Under the pieces are notes generated by a model. That model did no database searches. It was given only the letters and a program-made list of their open reading frames with translations, and was not told the DNA's origin. This document shows, piece after piece, positions 32,781 through 43,168 of a stretch of DNA of 64,000 bases. Source of the DNA: Pseudomonas viciae (GTDB lineage Bacteria; Pseudomonadota; Gammaproteobacteria; Pseudomonadales; Pseudomonadaceae); NCBI RefSeq assembly GCF_004786035.1, contig NZ_CP035088.1, positions 3,756,001-3,820,000 of the forward strand, in the 5' to 3' direction. Position numbers and translations under genes: made by a program. How positions within the stretch are numbered: position 1 is the stretch's first letter; every line of letters starts with the position of its first letter.

Positions 32781-34043
32781 ATGCACGTGATCATTACGGC
32801 CATCGGTTCAGCCGGTGACGTCCACCCGTTTGTCGGGATCGGTCGTACGCTCGCAGCACGCGGGCATCGGATAACGTTTTGCGCCAGCGCGGTGTTCGCC
32901 CCGGTGATCGAGCGCTGCGGCTTCAAGTTCCTGCCATTGGGTACCCGCGAGGAATATCAAGCGGTCATGGCTGACCCGGCGCTGTGGCACCCGCGCACGT
33001 CACTGCCCACCCTCTGGAAAACCGTCGGCGGCACCTTGCGCGAACAGTACCGGCTACTGGAGCAAGCGTGTGACGACGACACCGTCATGCTCGGTTCGTT
33101 ATGGGCGTTTTCCGCCCGCCTGCTGCAAGAAAAGCACGGCATCCCGCTGGTCACCGGGCAGGTCACACCGTTCGCCATCTGGTCGCCCCTCGCACGCCCT
33201 ACCCATCCACCGGGAGCGAACCTGCCGGCCTTTGTCCCGTATCCCTTGAGACGCCTGCTGCTGGGGGTCATCGAGCACGCCTTCCTCGATCGGCTCATGA
33301 AACCGGAACTCAACGGTTTTCGCCGCGAATTGGGCCTGCCCCCGGTCAAGCGCATCATCAGCCAGTGGATCTCCTCGCCCGATCGGGTCTTGGGCCTGTT
33401 CCCGGACTGGTTCGCCCGAATCCAACAGGACTGGCCTGCCCAGACGGTACTGACCGGATTCCCGTTATTCGATGAATCCGGCTTCGAGGAACCTGACGCC
33501 GAACTGGAAGATTTCTTGAGCGTGGCCCCACCGGTGGTGTTCACCCCGGGTTCGACCACAGTCAATGCCGAGCAATATTTCGCCGCCGCGGCTCAAGCGC
33601 TGAAGTTGATCGACCGCCGCGGAGTGTTCCTGACCAGTCAGCCGGTAGACCCGGCGCTGTCCAGCGACGGCAGGATCCTGGTCAGGCGCTACGTCCCCAT
33701 GAGCCGCATCCTCCCTCACACCTCGGCCCTGGTGCATCACGGAGGCGTCGGGACCACGGCCCTGGCGATCGCCGCTGGGGTGCCACAGATCATCACGCCA
33801 TTTGCGCACGACCATTTCGACAATGCCGCACGAATGCAAAGCCTGGGGTGCGGCCTGCGGATTTTCTCGCCTGCTTCTGCCGAGTCACTGGCCACGGCCC
33901 TGGACAAGGTGCTGAACAGTCATGACGTGCGCGCCAGTTGTGACCGCTACAGCAAGCTGATGCCCAGTGGTGAAAGCGCCCGCGAAGCGGCAGCGCTGCA
34001 AGTCGAGGCACTCGCTCGCACGGCCACGTATCGCGTCGCGTAA
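32781..34043 (+). CDS. braA: Glycosyltransferase BraA (brabantamide rhamnosylation)
   Basis: The 420-residue GT1-family enzyme has an N-terminal GSAGDVHPF acceptor-side motif and the C-terminal nucleotide-sugar site HHGGVGTT...GVPQIITPFAHDHFDNA, as in RhlB and macrolide/glycopeptide glycosyltransferases. Brabantamides carry rhamnose, and the known locus has the order glycosyltransferase, NRPS, FAD monooxygenase, as here. The start at 32781 is preceded by GGGAG (spacing 4-5 nt); the frame is open further upstream, but the box, hairpin and REP pair lie there. braB starts 107 bp downstream. The sugar identity is inferred from the product, not from the sequence. Confidence 0.88.
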   Translation: MHVIITAIGSAGDVHPFVGIGRTLAARGHRITFCASAVFAPVIERCGFKFLPLGTREEYQAVMADPALWHPRTSLPTLWKTVGGTLREQYRLLEQACDDDTVMLGSLWAFSARLLQEKHGIPLVTGQVTPFAIWSPLARPTHPPGANLPAFVPYPLRRLLLGVIEHAFLDRLMKPELNGFRRELGLPPVKRIISQWISSPDRVLGLFPDWFARIQQDWPAQTVLTGFPLFDESGFEEPDAELEDFLSVAPPVVFTPGSTTVNAEQYFAAAAQALKLIDRRGVFLTSQPVDPALSSDGRILVRRYVPMSRILPHTSALVHHGGVGTTALAIAAGVPQIITPFAHDHFDNAARMQSLGCGLRIFSPASAESLATALDKVLNSHDVRASCDRYSKLMPSGESAREAAALQVEALARTATYRVA

Positions 34044-34150
34044 TCACGGATTGATCGGCGTTTGACTCTGCGCTGCCAATGGCCCGGCCTGAAGGCATCA
34101 CTCTTTTCATTCGTTTCATCGGGCCAGCGGATCGGCCCACGGAGAACCTC

Positions 34151-37100
34151 ATGACTCAGACCATGCCCGCTTCGAGCGCAGAGCAGGTGCTTTATCCCCT
34201 CACCGCTCCGCAACTGGATATCTGGCTGGACCAGGTGCTGCACGGTGACAGTCCGTTGTACAACATCGGCGGCTATGCACGCATCAACGGCGCGGTCGAT
34301 GCATCACTGATGCAAACGGCCATCGATCAAGTAGTCAACCGCCACGACGCGCTGCGGATCCAGCTGGTACCCGGCTCAAGCGAACATCCTCTGCCACGGC
34401 AACGGTTCCTGGGGGCTGTCAGCGTTCCGATGACGGTACATGACGTATCGGGCCATGACGATCCGCAGGCCAGCGCACTGGCGTTGCTGCAGGAAAACCT
34501 GCAGACCCCGTTTTCCTTTGACCGCGGACTGCTGTTGCGCGCCGACCTGATCAAGATTCGGGAAAACCTCTACTACTTTTTCGTCAACTGCCATCACCTG
34601 ATCGTCGATGGCTGGTCCTTCGCCATGATCGGCCGTGCTGTCAGCCAGGCCTATACCGCCCTGCACGAGCAGACGCACAACCCAGTCACGGCGCCGAGCT
34701 ATCAAGCATTTATCGAGCAGCAAGTCACCCACAAGGATTCGGCCGCGTTCCAGCGCCAACGCCAATACTGGTTGGACAAGTACCGTACCCTGCCCGAGCC
34801 CCTGCTCGCCCCCCGCTATCAGAGTCGCTTCGGCCAGCACCTGGCACCCAGTCAGAACCATGCCTGGCGCCTGCCACGGGCGCTTTACAATCGCCTCGCC
34901 GAACAGGCGAAAGACTCGGGCCAGGGGACTGTCTTCCACGTCATGCTGGCCGCGCTGTACAGCTACTTTGCACGCATCGAGCAGCGCGATGAGCTCGTGA
35001 TCGGCCTGCCCATCCTCAACCGCGCCAATGCCGCGCACAAGGCCACGCTCGGTCTGTTCGTCGGCATGAGCCCGGTACGCCTGGACCTGGGCACCGACCT
35101 GAGTTTTGCCGAGCTGGTCGGCAAGATTGCCCTGACGCTCAAGCAGGACTATCGCTATCAACGCTTTCCGTTGAGTGAACTGAACCGTGAACTCGGGCTG
35201 CAGAACCTCGGCCGGCGACAGTTGTTCGACGTGGTGGTGTCCTACGAACAGGACCAGGACACCTGGTACGGGCCGGCACTGGCGCAACCGGTCAAGCTCA
35301 GCAATGGCTACGAACAGTTGCCACTGGCGATGCACATTCGCGAGGCAGCGCCAGAGGACGATGTGTGGATGCATTTCATCTACAACGAAGCCTATTTCGA
35401 AGCCGCGCAGATCGAGACACTGCAACAGCGCTTCATGCACATCGTGCAGGTCGTGGCGGATAACTTCGACGTACCGGTCAACACCCTCGATCTGATGCCG
35501 GCGCATGAACGCCAGGTGCTGCATGAATGCAATTGCACTGACGTCGACTACCCCAGGGATGTGCTGCTCCATCAATTGATCGAGGCCCAGGTCACGGCTC
35601 GCCCCGAAGCCCTCGCAGTACGGTTCGCGGAGCAAGCGCTGACCTACGACCAACTGAACCGACAGGCCAACCGGCTGGCCCACGCCCTGCTGGAAACCGG
35701 CCTTGGCCCGGACGCCCGAGTCGCCATCTGCGTGGAGCGCAGCCTGGAGATGGTGGTAGGCCTGCTGGGCATTCTCAAAGCGGGCGCCGCCTACGTGCCC
35801 CTGGATCCGGGTTATCCGGCCGACCGCTTGAGCCACATGCTGAGCGACAGTGCACCCAGCGCGCTGATAACCACCCGAGGGTTATTGGCGAGCCTGCCCG
35901 CCGCGACGATGCCGGTACTGTGCCTGGATACCGACCAGGAACGCTTGTCCCGGCAGCCGGAGCACAACCCGGACGCCGCTGCGCTCGGGCTGACGCCCCA
36001 ACATTTGGCCTACGTGATCTACACCTCCGGCTCCACGGGCCTGCCCAAAGGCGTCATGAACCAACATGACGGGGTGGTGAATCGACTGCTCTGGGCCCGC
36101 GATGCCTATGGCGTCGATGAGCACAGCCGCGCGCTGCAGAAGACTCCGTTCAGTTTCGACGTGTCCGTCTGGGAATTTTTCCTGCCGTTGCTCAGTGGCG
36201 CGCAACTGGTCGTCGCTGCTCCCGACGGGCACAAGGATCCAGGCTATTTGATGGACATCATGGCGAGCGCCGGCATCACGCTGTTGCATTTCGTGCCGTC
36301 GATGTTGCAAATCTTCCTCGATCAGGTCGAACCACAGCGTTTGCCGGCGCTCGAGCAGGTACTGTGCAGTGGCGAAGCCTTGCCCCATGCCTTGCAGAAG
36401 CGTTTTTTTGAACGCTTGCCCAACGTGCAGCTGCACAACCTCTATGGCCCCACCGAAGCAGCCATTGATGTCACGGCCTGGCATTGCCGGGCCGACATGC
36501 ACGAAGGCATCGTGCCGATCGGCCAGCCGATCGCGAACATTCAAATGCATGTCCTGGATGCGAACCTGCAACTGCTGCCACCTGGTGTGGCTGGCGAGCT
36601 TCATATTGGTGGGCTGGGTGTCGCCCGAGGTTACCTGAACCGTCCCGAGCTGACGGCCGAACGCTTCATCCAGGACCCATTCCGGGATGACCCGCAGGCC
36701 CGCCTGTACAAGACCGGCGACCTGGGGCGTTGGCTGCCCGATGGCAGCCTCGAATACCTGGGGCGCAATGATTTCCAGGTGAAGATCCGCGGCCTGCGCA
36801 TTGAACTCGGCGAGATCGAAGCGCACCTGCTCGCCTGCGAGGGCGTCAAGGACGTGGTGGTGATCGCTCGCCAGGAAACCGAAGGTGATGCGTACTTGTG
36901 CGCCTATCTGGTGAGCGAACCCGGATGCAAGCTGTCACCGCAAGCGCTGCAAGATGATTTGCGCCAGCAGGTACCCGACTACATGGTGCCCAGGCACCTG
37001 ATCGAGCTTGAACAATTGCCGTTGAATGTAAATGGCAAGCTGGACCGCAAGGCCTTGCCCGAGCCTGCCGACACCCTGGGCACCGATACCACAGCGCCGC

Positions 37101-40100
37101 GCACGGCATTGGAGCAGGCGCTGGCCGACCTCTGGCAGGAAAACCTCAAACGCACGACGCTGGGCATCCACGACAACTATTTCATGCTTGGCGGCGATTC
37201 CTTGAAGGTCATTCACTTGCAGATCCATGCACGTGAACAAGGCATAGCGCTGACCCTGGCGCAAATTTACCAGCACCCCACTATCGCGCAACTGGCCCAG
37301 TCGCTACAGACGCAAGACCTGTCATCCACCCCGCTGCTGCCTTTGAAGCACGTGGCACCTTTTGCCCAGGTGCCGGCAGAGATCCGCGTGACCAGCGCGG
37401 GTCTGTACGATGATGTGTTTGCGGCTTCGCAGCTGCAAGTCGGGATGATCTATCACTCGATGATGCATCCGGAGTCGGCGATCTATCACGACATCTTCCG
37501 CTATCGCCTGCGTCTGCGTTGGGATGCAACGGCTTGGGATCGTGCCTGCGAGACATTGATCCGGCGCCACCCGGCCCTGCGCATGTCATTCGACATCGGC
37601 CACGCCGAAGTGCCCATGGCCCGGGTGCATTCGACGGTCGAATCGCCGGTGCAAGTCATCGATGTCGTTGCACTGAGCCCGGACGCACGTGCCCAGGTCA
37701 TTGCCACCTACGTGGAGGAACGCAAGGGTTACCGCGAAGACTGGCAGCGGGCGCCGCTGTATCAGTTCTGCGTGTTCGTCGCGGAGGCTGAAATCGACCT
37801 GGTCTTGAGCTTCCATCATGCGATCCTCGATGGCTGGAGCGTTGCCACCTTGATGCGCGACTTGATCACGCTCTACACCTCGGCGCCTGGAACCGACGCC
37901 CTGCCAGCCCTGACCACCACGCCGGCCGACTTCATTGCCCAGGAGCAGGCCGCCATGGCAAGCGATGTTCACCGCCGGTTCTGGGGCGAATACCTGCGCG
38001 ATGCGCCTGCCGCCGCCATGACCAGCTGGATCCACGCGGTCGCTCCGGATCCGACGCCGCATCGCTCGGCCTATCGGGAATTGCCTGCAGCGGAGCTGGC
38101 CCGCCTCGAAGCGTTCTGTCGGGCCCACGACCTGCCGTTGCGGGCGGTCTTGCTGACGGCCCACGGTTTCGCCCAAGCCATCATGTCCAATCAAAAGGAA
38201 GTGCTGTGCGGCGTCATCAGCCATGGGCGGCCAGAGTTCGAGGATGCCGCCTCGGTCCTGGGGCTGTTCCTCAACACCCTGCCGGTGCGCTTCAACACCC
38301 AGGGCCAGAATTGGCTTGAAGTCATCCGGGCCTTGATTGCCCAGGAACAACAGGTGTTCGCTCACCGGCGCTATCCGTTTGCTCTGATTCATCGCGAAAC
38401 CGATGTCGCTCTGAACGTGGTGTTCAATTACGTCGATTTTTATGTGCTCAAAGACATGCTGGCCCAGGGCCAAGAAGTCCTCACCGAGTGGGAAACCACC
38501 GAAGCCAGCAACTATGACTTGCTGACCACGCTGGGCCGCCACCCTGGCAACGGTTCGCTGATGCTGAAAATGGACTACTGCACAACGCGTGTCGCCACGA
38601 GCCAGGTCGAGGCCTACGCCGAATACTTGCTGCGCACACTGGAACTGATGATCGCCGCCCCCGATGCCAAGCCCAGCATCCCGGCCTGGCTGCCGCGCCT
38701 CGAACGACCCACGCCACAGGCAGCCGCGACAGTTGCCCCTGACAATCTGTCGGCCCTGCTACTGGACAGCTTCGCCCGCCACGAGCAGCAGACCGCCGTC
38801 AGTTTTGGCCAGGCCCGCCTGTCTTATCGCCAGTTGGGAGATACCTGCGCACAACTGGCGAGTTGGCTGCACCAGCAGGGTATCGGCCAGGGCGACCGGG
38901 TCGCGATCATGATGCCGCGCTCGCCTGACCTGATCATTGCCTTGCTCGGCGTCCTACAGGCTGGTGCCGCGTATGTACCGATTGACCTGAGTTATCCGAA
39001 TGAGCGCATCCAGCTGATTCTCGAAGACTCGCAACCGGGACTGGTGCTCTTCACCGATGCATCTGCGCATCTGGCGATGACCCTGGCCGGCCAGGCCGAC
39101 ACCCGGCACTGGGACAGTGTGGTCGCCGGCTTCGACACCAACCTGGCGCGCAGCCACGCACGGGTTGCCTCCATTGCCACCGACATCGTGGCTGACGATA
39201 ACGCCTACTTACTCTATACATCCGGCTCGACGGGCCGTCCCAAGGGCGTGGCGATGCCGCACCGGGCGTTGACCAATATGATCCTCTGGCAGAACCGCCA
39301 GCCGCCGACCGGACCACTGAAGACGCTGCAATACTCGCCGATCTCGTTCGACGTTTCGTTCCAGGAGATTCTCTCGACGCTGTCTAGCGGCGAAGAACTG
39401 GTGATGATTGATGAGGGGCTGCGCTATGACTTCATCCGGCTGTTGAAATTCATCTGCGCGCAACAGGTCAATCGCCTGTTCCTGCCCTACGTCGCCTTCC
39501 AGGGGTTGGCCGAAGTCGCCATGCAGCTCGGCATCCGACCGGTATCGCTGCGCCAGATCAACGTGGCCGGCGAACAATTGAAAATCACCGCCGAAATCCG
39601 TGAACTGATCGATGGCATCGGCGATTGCCGGGTCGAAAACCACTATGGCCCGACCGAGGCCCATGTGGTCACCCGCCTGACGCTTGAAGGCGCCACGGCG
39701 AGCTGGCCGAGCATGCCGTCGATTGGCACGCCCATCGACGGGGTGCGCATGCATGTCCTGGATGGGGCGGGCAACCCCTGCCCGGTTGGAGTCATGGGCG
39801 ACCTGTTCATCGAAGGAGAATGCCTGGCCAACGGCTACTGGAACCGACCTGACCTGACCGACGAACGTTTTATCTATCGCCAGTTGGCAGGCCAGACCCG
39901 GCGCTTGTATGAAACCGGCGACATCGGTTTCTACCTGCCCGGAGGCGATCTGGTCTACCAAGGCCGCAGCGACGCACAAGTCAAGATCCGTGGCTATCGC
40001 GTCGAGCTGGGCGAGATCGAAGTGGCCATGCTCGGCTCCGCCCGGTTCAGGGCCGACATCCAGCAGGTGGCGGTCATCGACAAGCCCGCGCCCGATGGCA

Positions 40101-41437
40101 GTCGGTATCTGGTGGGCTTCGTCCAGCCCCTGCCGGGCCGCGAGCCGGACCTGGACCAACTCAAGGCTGAAATGCGCCTGGCGCTGCCCGACTACATGGT
40201 GCCGAACACCCTGGTCAGCATCGCCAAGCTACCCCTCGGGCCTACCGGCAAGATCGACCGGCTGCGGTTGCAGAAGGTAGAAGTCCACAGCACGCTGCAG
40301 CGTCCCTTCATCGCACCGAGAAATGCCATGGAGGACCTGCTGCAAGCCTACTGGCAAGAAACCCTGGGCCTGGAAGACATCAGCGTTTACGACAACTTCT
40401 TCGAACTGGGGGGCAACTCGCTCAAGGCCGTGCAACTGGTTGCCATGCTCGCCAGGCATCAGGGCCTGGAGCCGTCGCTGTCGGACTTCATCCAGGCCCC
40501 GACCATCGCCGAATTCGCCCAGGTGCTGCAACACACCGAAACCGGGCACCCTGAGACCGGTGCGCTGGTGGACTTCAAGAACGCCACGCGCAAGCCACCG
40601 TTGTTCCTGGTGCACCCCATCGGTGGACATGTGCTGTGTTATGCGGCACTGGCACGGGTGCTCAAGGACCAGGTCCACCTGTACGCACTGCAAGCACCAG
40701 GTACATGGGATGCCCGTGCCCCTTTGCAATCGGTACAGGCCCAGGCGCTGTACTACGCGGATGCCATTGAACAGGTCGCGCCTGAAGGGCCACTGAACAT
40801 TGGCGGCTGGTCCTATGGCGGCGTCGTGGCGTATGAGCTGGCGAGCGAGTTGCAGCGGCGCGGGCGGCGTCTGCATAACGTGTTTCTGCTCGACACCATC
40901 GTGCGCGTCAGACAGGGCGAGGTGCAGATAGAACGCACCGAGTTCATGAATTGGTTCATGTGGGAACTGCTCAGCGGCGATGGGCAAAAGGAATACGCCT
41001 ACCACGCCCTGGACTTCACCTCCATGGGCGACTCCCAGGCCTTCGCGGCGATCAGGCAGCACGGCATCGACCAGGGCATTTTCGACCAGACCATCACCCT
41101 GGCGACACTGGATCAGCTGTTCCGGGTATTTCACGCAAACTGGCAAGGTTTGCTGGACTATCGCTTCCCGCCCCTGGACTTGCCGATCACGTTGTTCGCG
41201 GCGGATGTCGAACTGCCCGATGTGCTGCAAGCGCCCCATGAACTGGTGGGTACGGCCTTTCGCGACCCCTACCGTGGCTGGCGCTCGATTGCGCCCCAGG
41301 TGCAGCGAGTCGCCGTAGAGGGCGACCATTTGACCATGATGCGCGAACCTCATATCGAGCGAGTGGGCCAATTCATCGAGTCACGAATGGACGCGGCCCG
41401 GGCCAGGAATGCCGGAGCCATGCCGGCATTCGCATAA
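34151..41437 (+). CDS. braB: Dimodular NRPS BraB (Ser-Pro, brabantamide)
   Basis: The 2428-residue synthetase is C1-A1-T1-C2-A2-T2-TE. C1 (HHLIVDGWS) is a starter domain for acylation by a hydroxy fatty acid. A1 reads DVWHLSLID (Ser). A2 reads DVQFNAHVV, which is close to proline codes (DVQ.IAHVV) but has Asn at position 299. T1 has LGGDSL and T2 has LGGNSL; the TE has GGWSYGG. This is the published architecture of BraB, which makes an acyl-Ser-Pro intermediate that is cyclised before oxidative rearrangement. The ATG at 34151 follows GGAG with 6 nt spacing. It lies in one transcription direction with braA and braC. Confidence 0.9.
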   Translation: MTQTMPASSAEQVLYPLTAPQLDIWLDQVLHGDSPLYNIGGYARINGAVDASLMQTAIDQVVNRHDALRIQLVPGSSEHPLPRQRFLGAVSVPMTVHDVSGHDDPQASALALLQENLQTPFSFDRGLLLRADLIKIRENLYYFFVNCHHLIVDGWSFAMIGRAVSQAYTALHEQTHNPVTAPSYQAFIEQQVTHKDSAAFQRQRQYWLDKYRTLPEPLLAPRYQSRFGQHLAPSQNHAWRLPRALYNRLAEQAKDSGQGTVFHVMLAALYSYFARIEQRDELVIGLPILNRANAAHKATLGLFVGMSPVRLDLGTDLSFAELVGKIALTLKQDYRYQRFPLSELNRELGLQNLGRRQLFDVVVSYEQDQDTWYGPALAQPVKLSNGYEQLPLAMHIREAAPEDDVWMHFIYNEAYFEAAQIETLQQRFMHIVQVVADNFDVPVNTLDLMPAHERQVLHECNCTDVDYPRDVLLHQLIEAQVTARPEALAVRFAEQALTYDQLNRQANRLAHALLETGLGPDARVAICVERSLEMVVGLLGILKAGAAYVPLDPGYPADRLSHMLSDSAPSALITTRGLLASLPAATMPVLCLDTDQERLSRQPEHNPDAAALGLTPQHLAYVIYTSGSTGLPKGVMNQHDGVVNRLLWARDAYGVDEHSRALQKTPFSFDVSVWEFFLPLLSGAQLVVAAPDGHKDPGYLMDIMASAGITLLHFVPSMLQIFLDQVEPQRLPALEQVLCSGEALPHALQKRFFERLPNVQLHNLYGPTEAAIDVTAWHCRADMHEGIVPIGQPIANIQMHVLDANLQLLPPGVAGELHIGGLGVARGYLNRPELTAERFIQDPFRDDPQARLYKTGDLGRWLPDGSLEYLGRNDFQVKIRGLRIELGEIEAHLLACEGVKDVVVIARQETEGDAYLCAYLVSEPGCKLSPQALQDDLRQQVPDYMVPRHLIELEQLPLNVNGKLDRKALPEPADTLGTDTTAPRTALEQALADLWQENLKRTTLGIHDNYFMLGGDSLKVIHLQIHAREQGIALTLAQIYQHPTIAQLAQSLQTQDLSSTPLLPLKHVAPFAQVPAEIRVTSAGLYDDVFAASQLQVGMIYHSMMHPESAIYHDIFRYRLRLRWDATAWDRACETLIRRHPALRMSFDIGHAEVPMARVHSTVESPVQVIDVVALSPDARAQVIATYVEERKGYREDWQRAPLYQFCVFVAEAEIDLVLSFHHAILDGWSVATLMRDLITLYTSAPGTDALPALTTTPADFIAQEQAAMASDVHRRFWGEYLRDAPAAAMTSWIHAVAPDPTPHRSAYRELPAAELARLEAFCRAHDLPLRAVLLTAHGFAQAIMSNQKEVLCGVISHGRPEFEDAASVLGLFLNTLPVRFNTQGQNWLEVIRALIAQEQQVFAHRRYPFALIHRETDVALNVVFNYVDFYVLKDMLAQGQEVLTEWETTEASNYDLLTTLGRHPGNGSLMLKMDYCTTRVATSQVEAYAEYLLRTLELMIAAPDAKPSIPAWLPRLERPTPQAAATVAPDNLSALLLDSFARHEQQTAVSFGQARLSYRQLGDTCAQLASWLHQQGIGQGDRVAIMMPRSPDLIIALLGVLQAGAAYVPIDLSYPNERIQLILEDSQPGLVLFTDASAHLAMTLAGQADTRHWDSVVAGFDTNLARSHARVASIATDIVADDNAYLLYTSGSTGRPKGVAMPHRALTNMILWQNRQPPTGPLKTLQYSPISFDVSFQEILSTLSSGEELVMIDEGLRYDFIRLLKFICAQQVNRLFLPYVAFQGLAEVAMQLGIRPVSLRQINVAGEQLKITAEIRELIDGIGDCRVENHYGPTEAHVVTRLTLEGATASWPSMPSIGTPIDGVRMHVLDGAGNPCPVGVMGDLFIEGECLANGYWNRPDLTDERFIYRQLAGQTRRLYETGDIGFYLPGGDLVYQGRSDAQVKIRGYRVELGEIEVAMLGSARFRADIQQVAVIDKPAPDGSRYLVGFVQPLPGREPDLDQLKAEMRLALPDYMVPNTLVSIAKLPLGPTGKIDRLRLQKVEVHSTLQRPFIAPRNAMEDLLQAYWQETLGLEDISVYDNFFELGGNSLKAVQLVAMLARHQGLEPSLSDFIQAPTIAEFAQVLQHTETGHPETGALVDFKNATRKPPLFLVHPIGGHVLCYAALARVLKDQVHLYALQAPGTWDARAPLQSVQAQALYYADAIEQVAPEGPLNIGGWSYGGVVAYELASELQRRGRRLHNVFLLDTIVRVRQGEVQIERTEFMNWFMWELLSGDGQKEYAYHALDFTSMGDSQAFAAIRQHGIDQGIFDQTITLATLDQLFRVFHANWQGLLDYRFPPLDLPITLFAADVELPDVLQAPHELVGTAFRDPYRGWRSIAPQVQRVAVEGDHLTMMREPHIERVGQFIESRMDAARARNAGAMPAFA

Positions 41438-41524
41438 CCGTTACCGACTGGTCACGGGGCAGGATTGGCTGCCCCGCCAGACTCATATGCCCGGTCGTTC
41501 CGGGCCAGAAACAGGTGAAACAAC

Positions 41525-42685
41525 ATGACAGAACCCAGAAAAGCCATTGTGGCTGGCGCCGGGATCGGCGGCCTGACCGCCGCCATCGCGCTGCAGCGAG
41601 CAGGCTGGCAGGTCAAGGTCTTCGAAGCGGCCCAGACGCTGCGTACCGGCGGCACCGGCTTGTCGATCATGGCCAATGCCATGGCGGCGCTGCATTCGAT
41701 CGACGCCCATGTTCCGGTGGAGCAGGCAGGCCAGGTGATCCGCCAGTTTTTCTTCAAGAAACAAAACGGCGATCCCATCACCAGCATGCCTATCCACGAG
41801 ATCGGCGAACAGTTGGGCTACCCCAACGTGAATATCCAGCGTCCCCTGCTGCTGCGTGCCCTGGCGCAGCAACTCACGCCCGACACCCTGACGACCGGAT
41901 TGCGTTGCGTGGGTTATATCCATCGCCCGGATGGCGTGGTGGTGCAGTTCGAAGATGGCAGCAGCCAGGAGGCTGACCTGCTGATCGGCGCCGATGGCCT
42001 GAACTCGGTGATCCGCCAGCAGATGCTCGGTGAAACGCCCACCCGCCCATCGGGTTATGTCGCCTGGCTGGCGGTGACGCCCTTCAGCCATCCAGTCATG
42101 ACCGACGGCTATGTCGCGCACTATTGGGGGCGTGGCAAGCGTTTCGGGCTCTGCGATGTGGGGGACGGCCAGGCGTATTGGTGGGGAACCTGCAACCACG
42201 CGAACGCGGCGGATGCAGCCTTGAACATCAGCAAGCAGGAAGTGCTCAGTGCCTACAGCGGCTGGGCGCCGGAAGTCATGGCGGCCATCGAGGCGACACC
42301 CGAGAGTGTCATATTGAAAATGCACGCCCGGGATCGCCATCCCGTGGAGCAATTCTGTGACGGCCATGTGGTGCTGTTGGGTGATGCGGCTCATCCCATG
42401 CTGCCCAGCCTCGGCCAGGGCGCGGCGCAGGCGATCGAGGATGCGGTGGTGCTGGGCAATCGCCTGGCGCACACCCAGGACCTGCGCACCGCACTGGCAG
42501 ACTACCAGGCGTATCGCCACCCCCGGGCCAATGGGATCGTCAATGCCGCTCGCTTCATGAGCGGCATCGAACAGGCCGAGTCGACACTCGCCTGCTGGCT
42601 TCGGGAATGGTATTTCCGCCTGACCCCGCAAAGCAGCCTGCGTAAAAAGAACATCGACATCCTGTCGTTCAAGCCTTGCGCATAA
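41525..42685 (+). CDS. braC: FAD monooxygenase BraC (Baeyer-Villiger-like tailoring)
   Basis: The 386-residue group A flavoprotein monooxygenase has the GAGIGG Rossmann motif near residue 12, the DG motif LIGADGLNSVIR and the GD motif GHVVLLGDAAHPMLP, all in the expected order and at family length. In the brabantamide pathway the homologous enzyme catalyses the unusual oxidative rearrangement that makes the bicyclic carbamate. The gene starts 87 bp after braB with AGGTG about 9 nt upstream. Without its neighbours it could only be called a PHBH-type hydroxylase. Confidence 0.88.
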   Translation: MTEPRKAIVAGAGIGGLTAAIALQRAGWQVKVFEAAQTLRTGGTGLSIMANAMAALHSIDAHVPVEQAGQVIRQFFFKKQNGDPITSMPIHEIGEQLGYPNVNIQRPLLLRALAQQLTPDTLTTGLRCVGYIHRPDGVVVQFEDGSSQEADLLIGADGLNSVIRQQMLGETPTRPSGYVAWLAVTPFSHPVMTDGYVAHYWGRGKRFGLCDVGDGQAYWWGTCNHANAADAALNISKQEVLSAYSGWAPEVMAAIEATPESVILKMHARDRHPVEQFCDGHVVLLGDAAHPMLPSLGQGAAQAIEDAVVLGNRLAHTQDLRTALADYQAYRHPRANGIVNAARFMSGIEQAESTLACWLREWYFRLTPQSSLRKKNIDILSFKPCA

Positions 42686-43077
42686 GCCGTCAAGGGCAAC
42701 CGGTCTGGCCATGACGCGCCAGCGTGTCTTGGCCGGGCGAACTCCGGATGAGTCAATGACGAAAAGCGACTCCTACACAGACAGAAAACGACACTTTCAT
42801 GGAGGAGAATCGAGAAATCAGAATAATTCGCCATAATCGGAATCTGAATTTCTGACATTTCTACCAGAGAATTCCCACACGCAAGATCGTCAAAAAACAG
42901 ATAACGAATGCCCTCAAAGGAGCACAAACAGAACCCAAGCCACTGATTTAAATAAATATTTTACAAAAAACAGCTTAAGGCCCGTCCTTCGTCGCAATCA
43001 CTGCCCGAAGAAAAGCCTTTCTCCAAATGTGTACTTTTTGCCAGGAGCCTAACGAAACGGCGCCACCCTACTGTCCA
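42686..43077. other. AT-rich intergenic region between braC and luxR
   Basis: About 390 bp with no convincing gene. From roughly 42770 to 43010 it is clearly richer in A and T than its surroundings (for example TTTAAATAAATATTTTACAAAAAAC near 42950), as is the start of luxR. A weak inverted repeat (CTGGC/GCCAG) shortly after the braC stop could end the bra transcript. Confidence 0.6.
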
Positions 43078-43081
43078 GGAA

Positions 43082-43101
43082 TGTCCCTGTTTTCCCTTAC
43101 A
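43082..43101 (+). promoter_or_regulatory. TGTCCC/ACA regulatory box, copy 3 (luxR promoter)
   Basis: TGTCCCTGTTTTCCCTTACA followed by GAC. A possible -10 (TTAATA) is 19 nt after ACAGAC. Its presence in front of the regulator gene suggests autoregulation. Confidence 0.75.
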
Positions 43102-43152
43102 GACTTTTCCTACGCTGGAACGCTTAATAGCCCTACCCGCTGAACCGTTGTT

Positions 43153-43168
43153 TGTGAATGGATTCACA
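43153..43168 (+). promoter_or_regulatory. Leader hairpin with ANGGA loop, luxR
   Basis: TGTGAA-TGGA-TTCACA is a perfect 6-bp stem. Relative to the braA hairpin one base pair has changed from G-C to A-T on both arms, so pairing is conserved. It lies 51 nt after the box, almost the same spacing as in braA. Confidence 0.6.
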
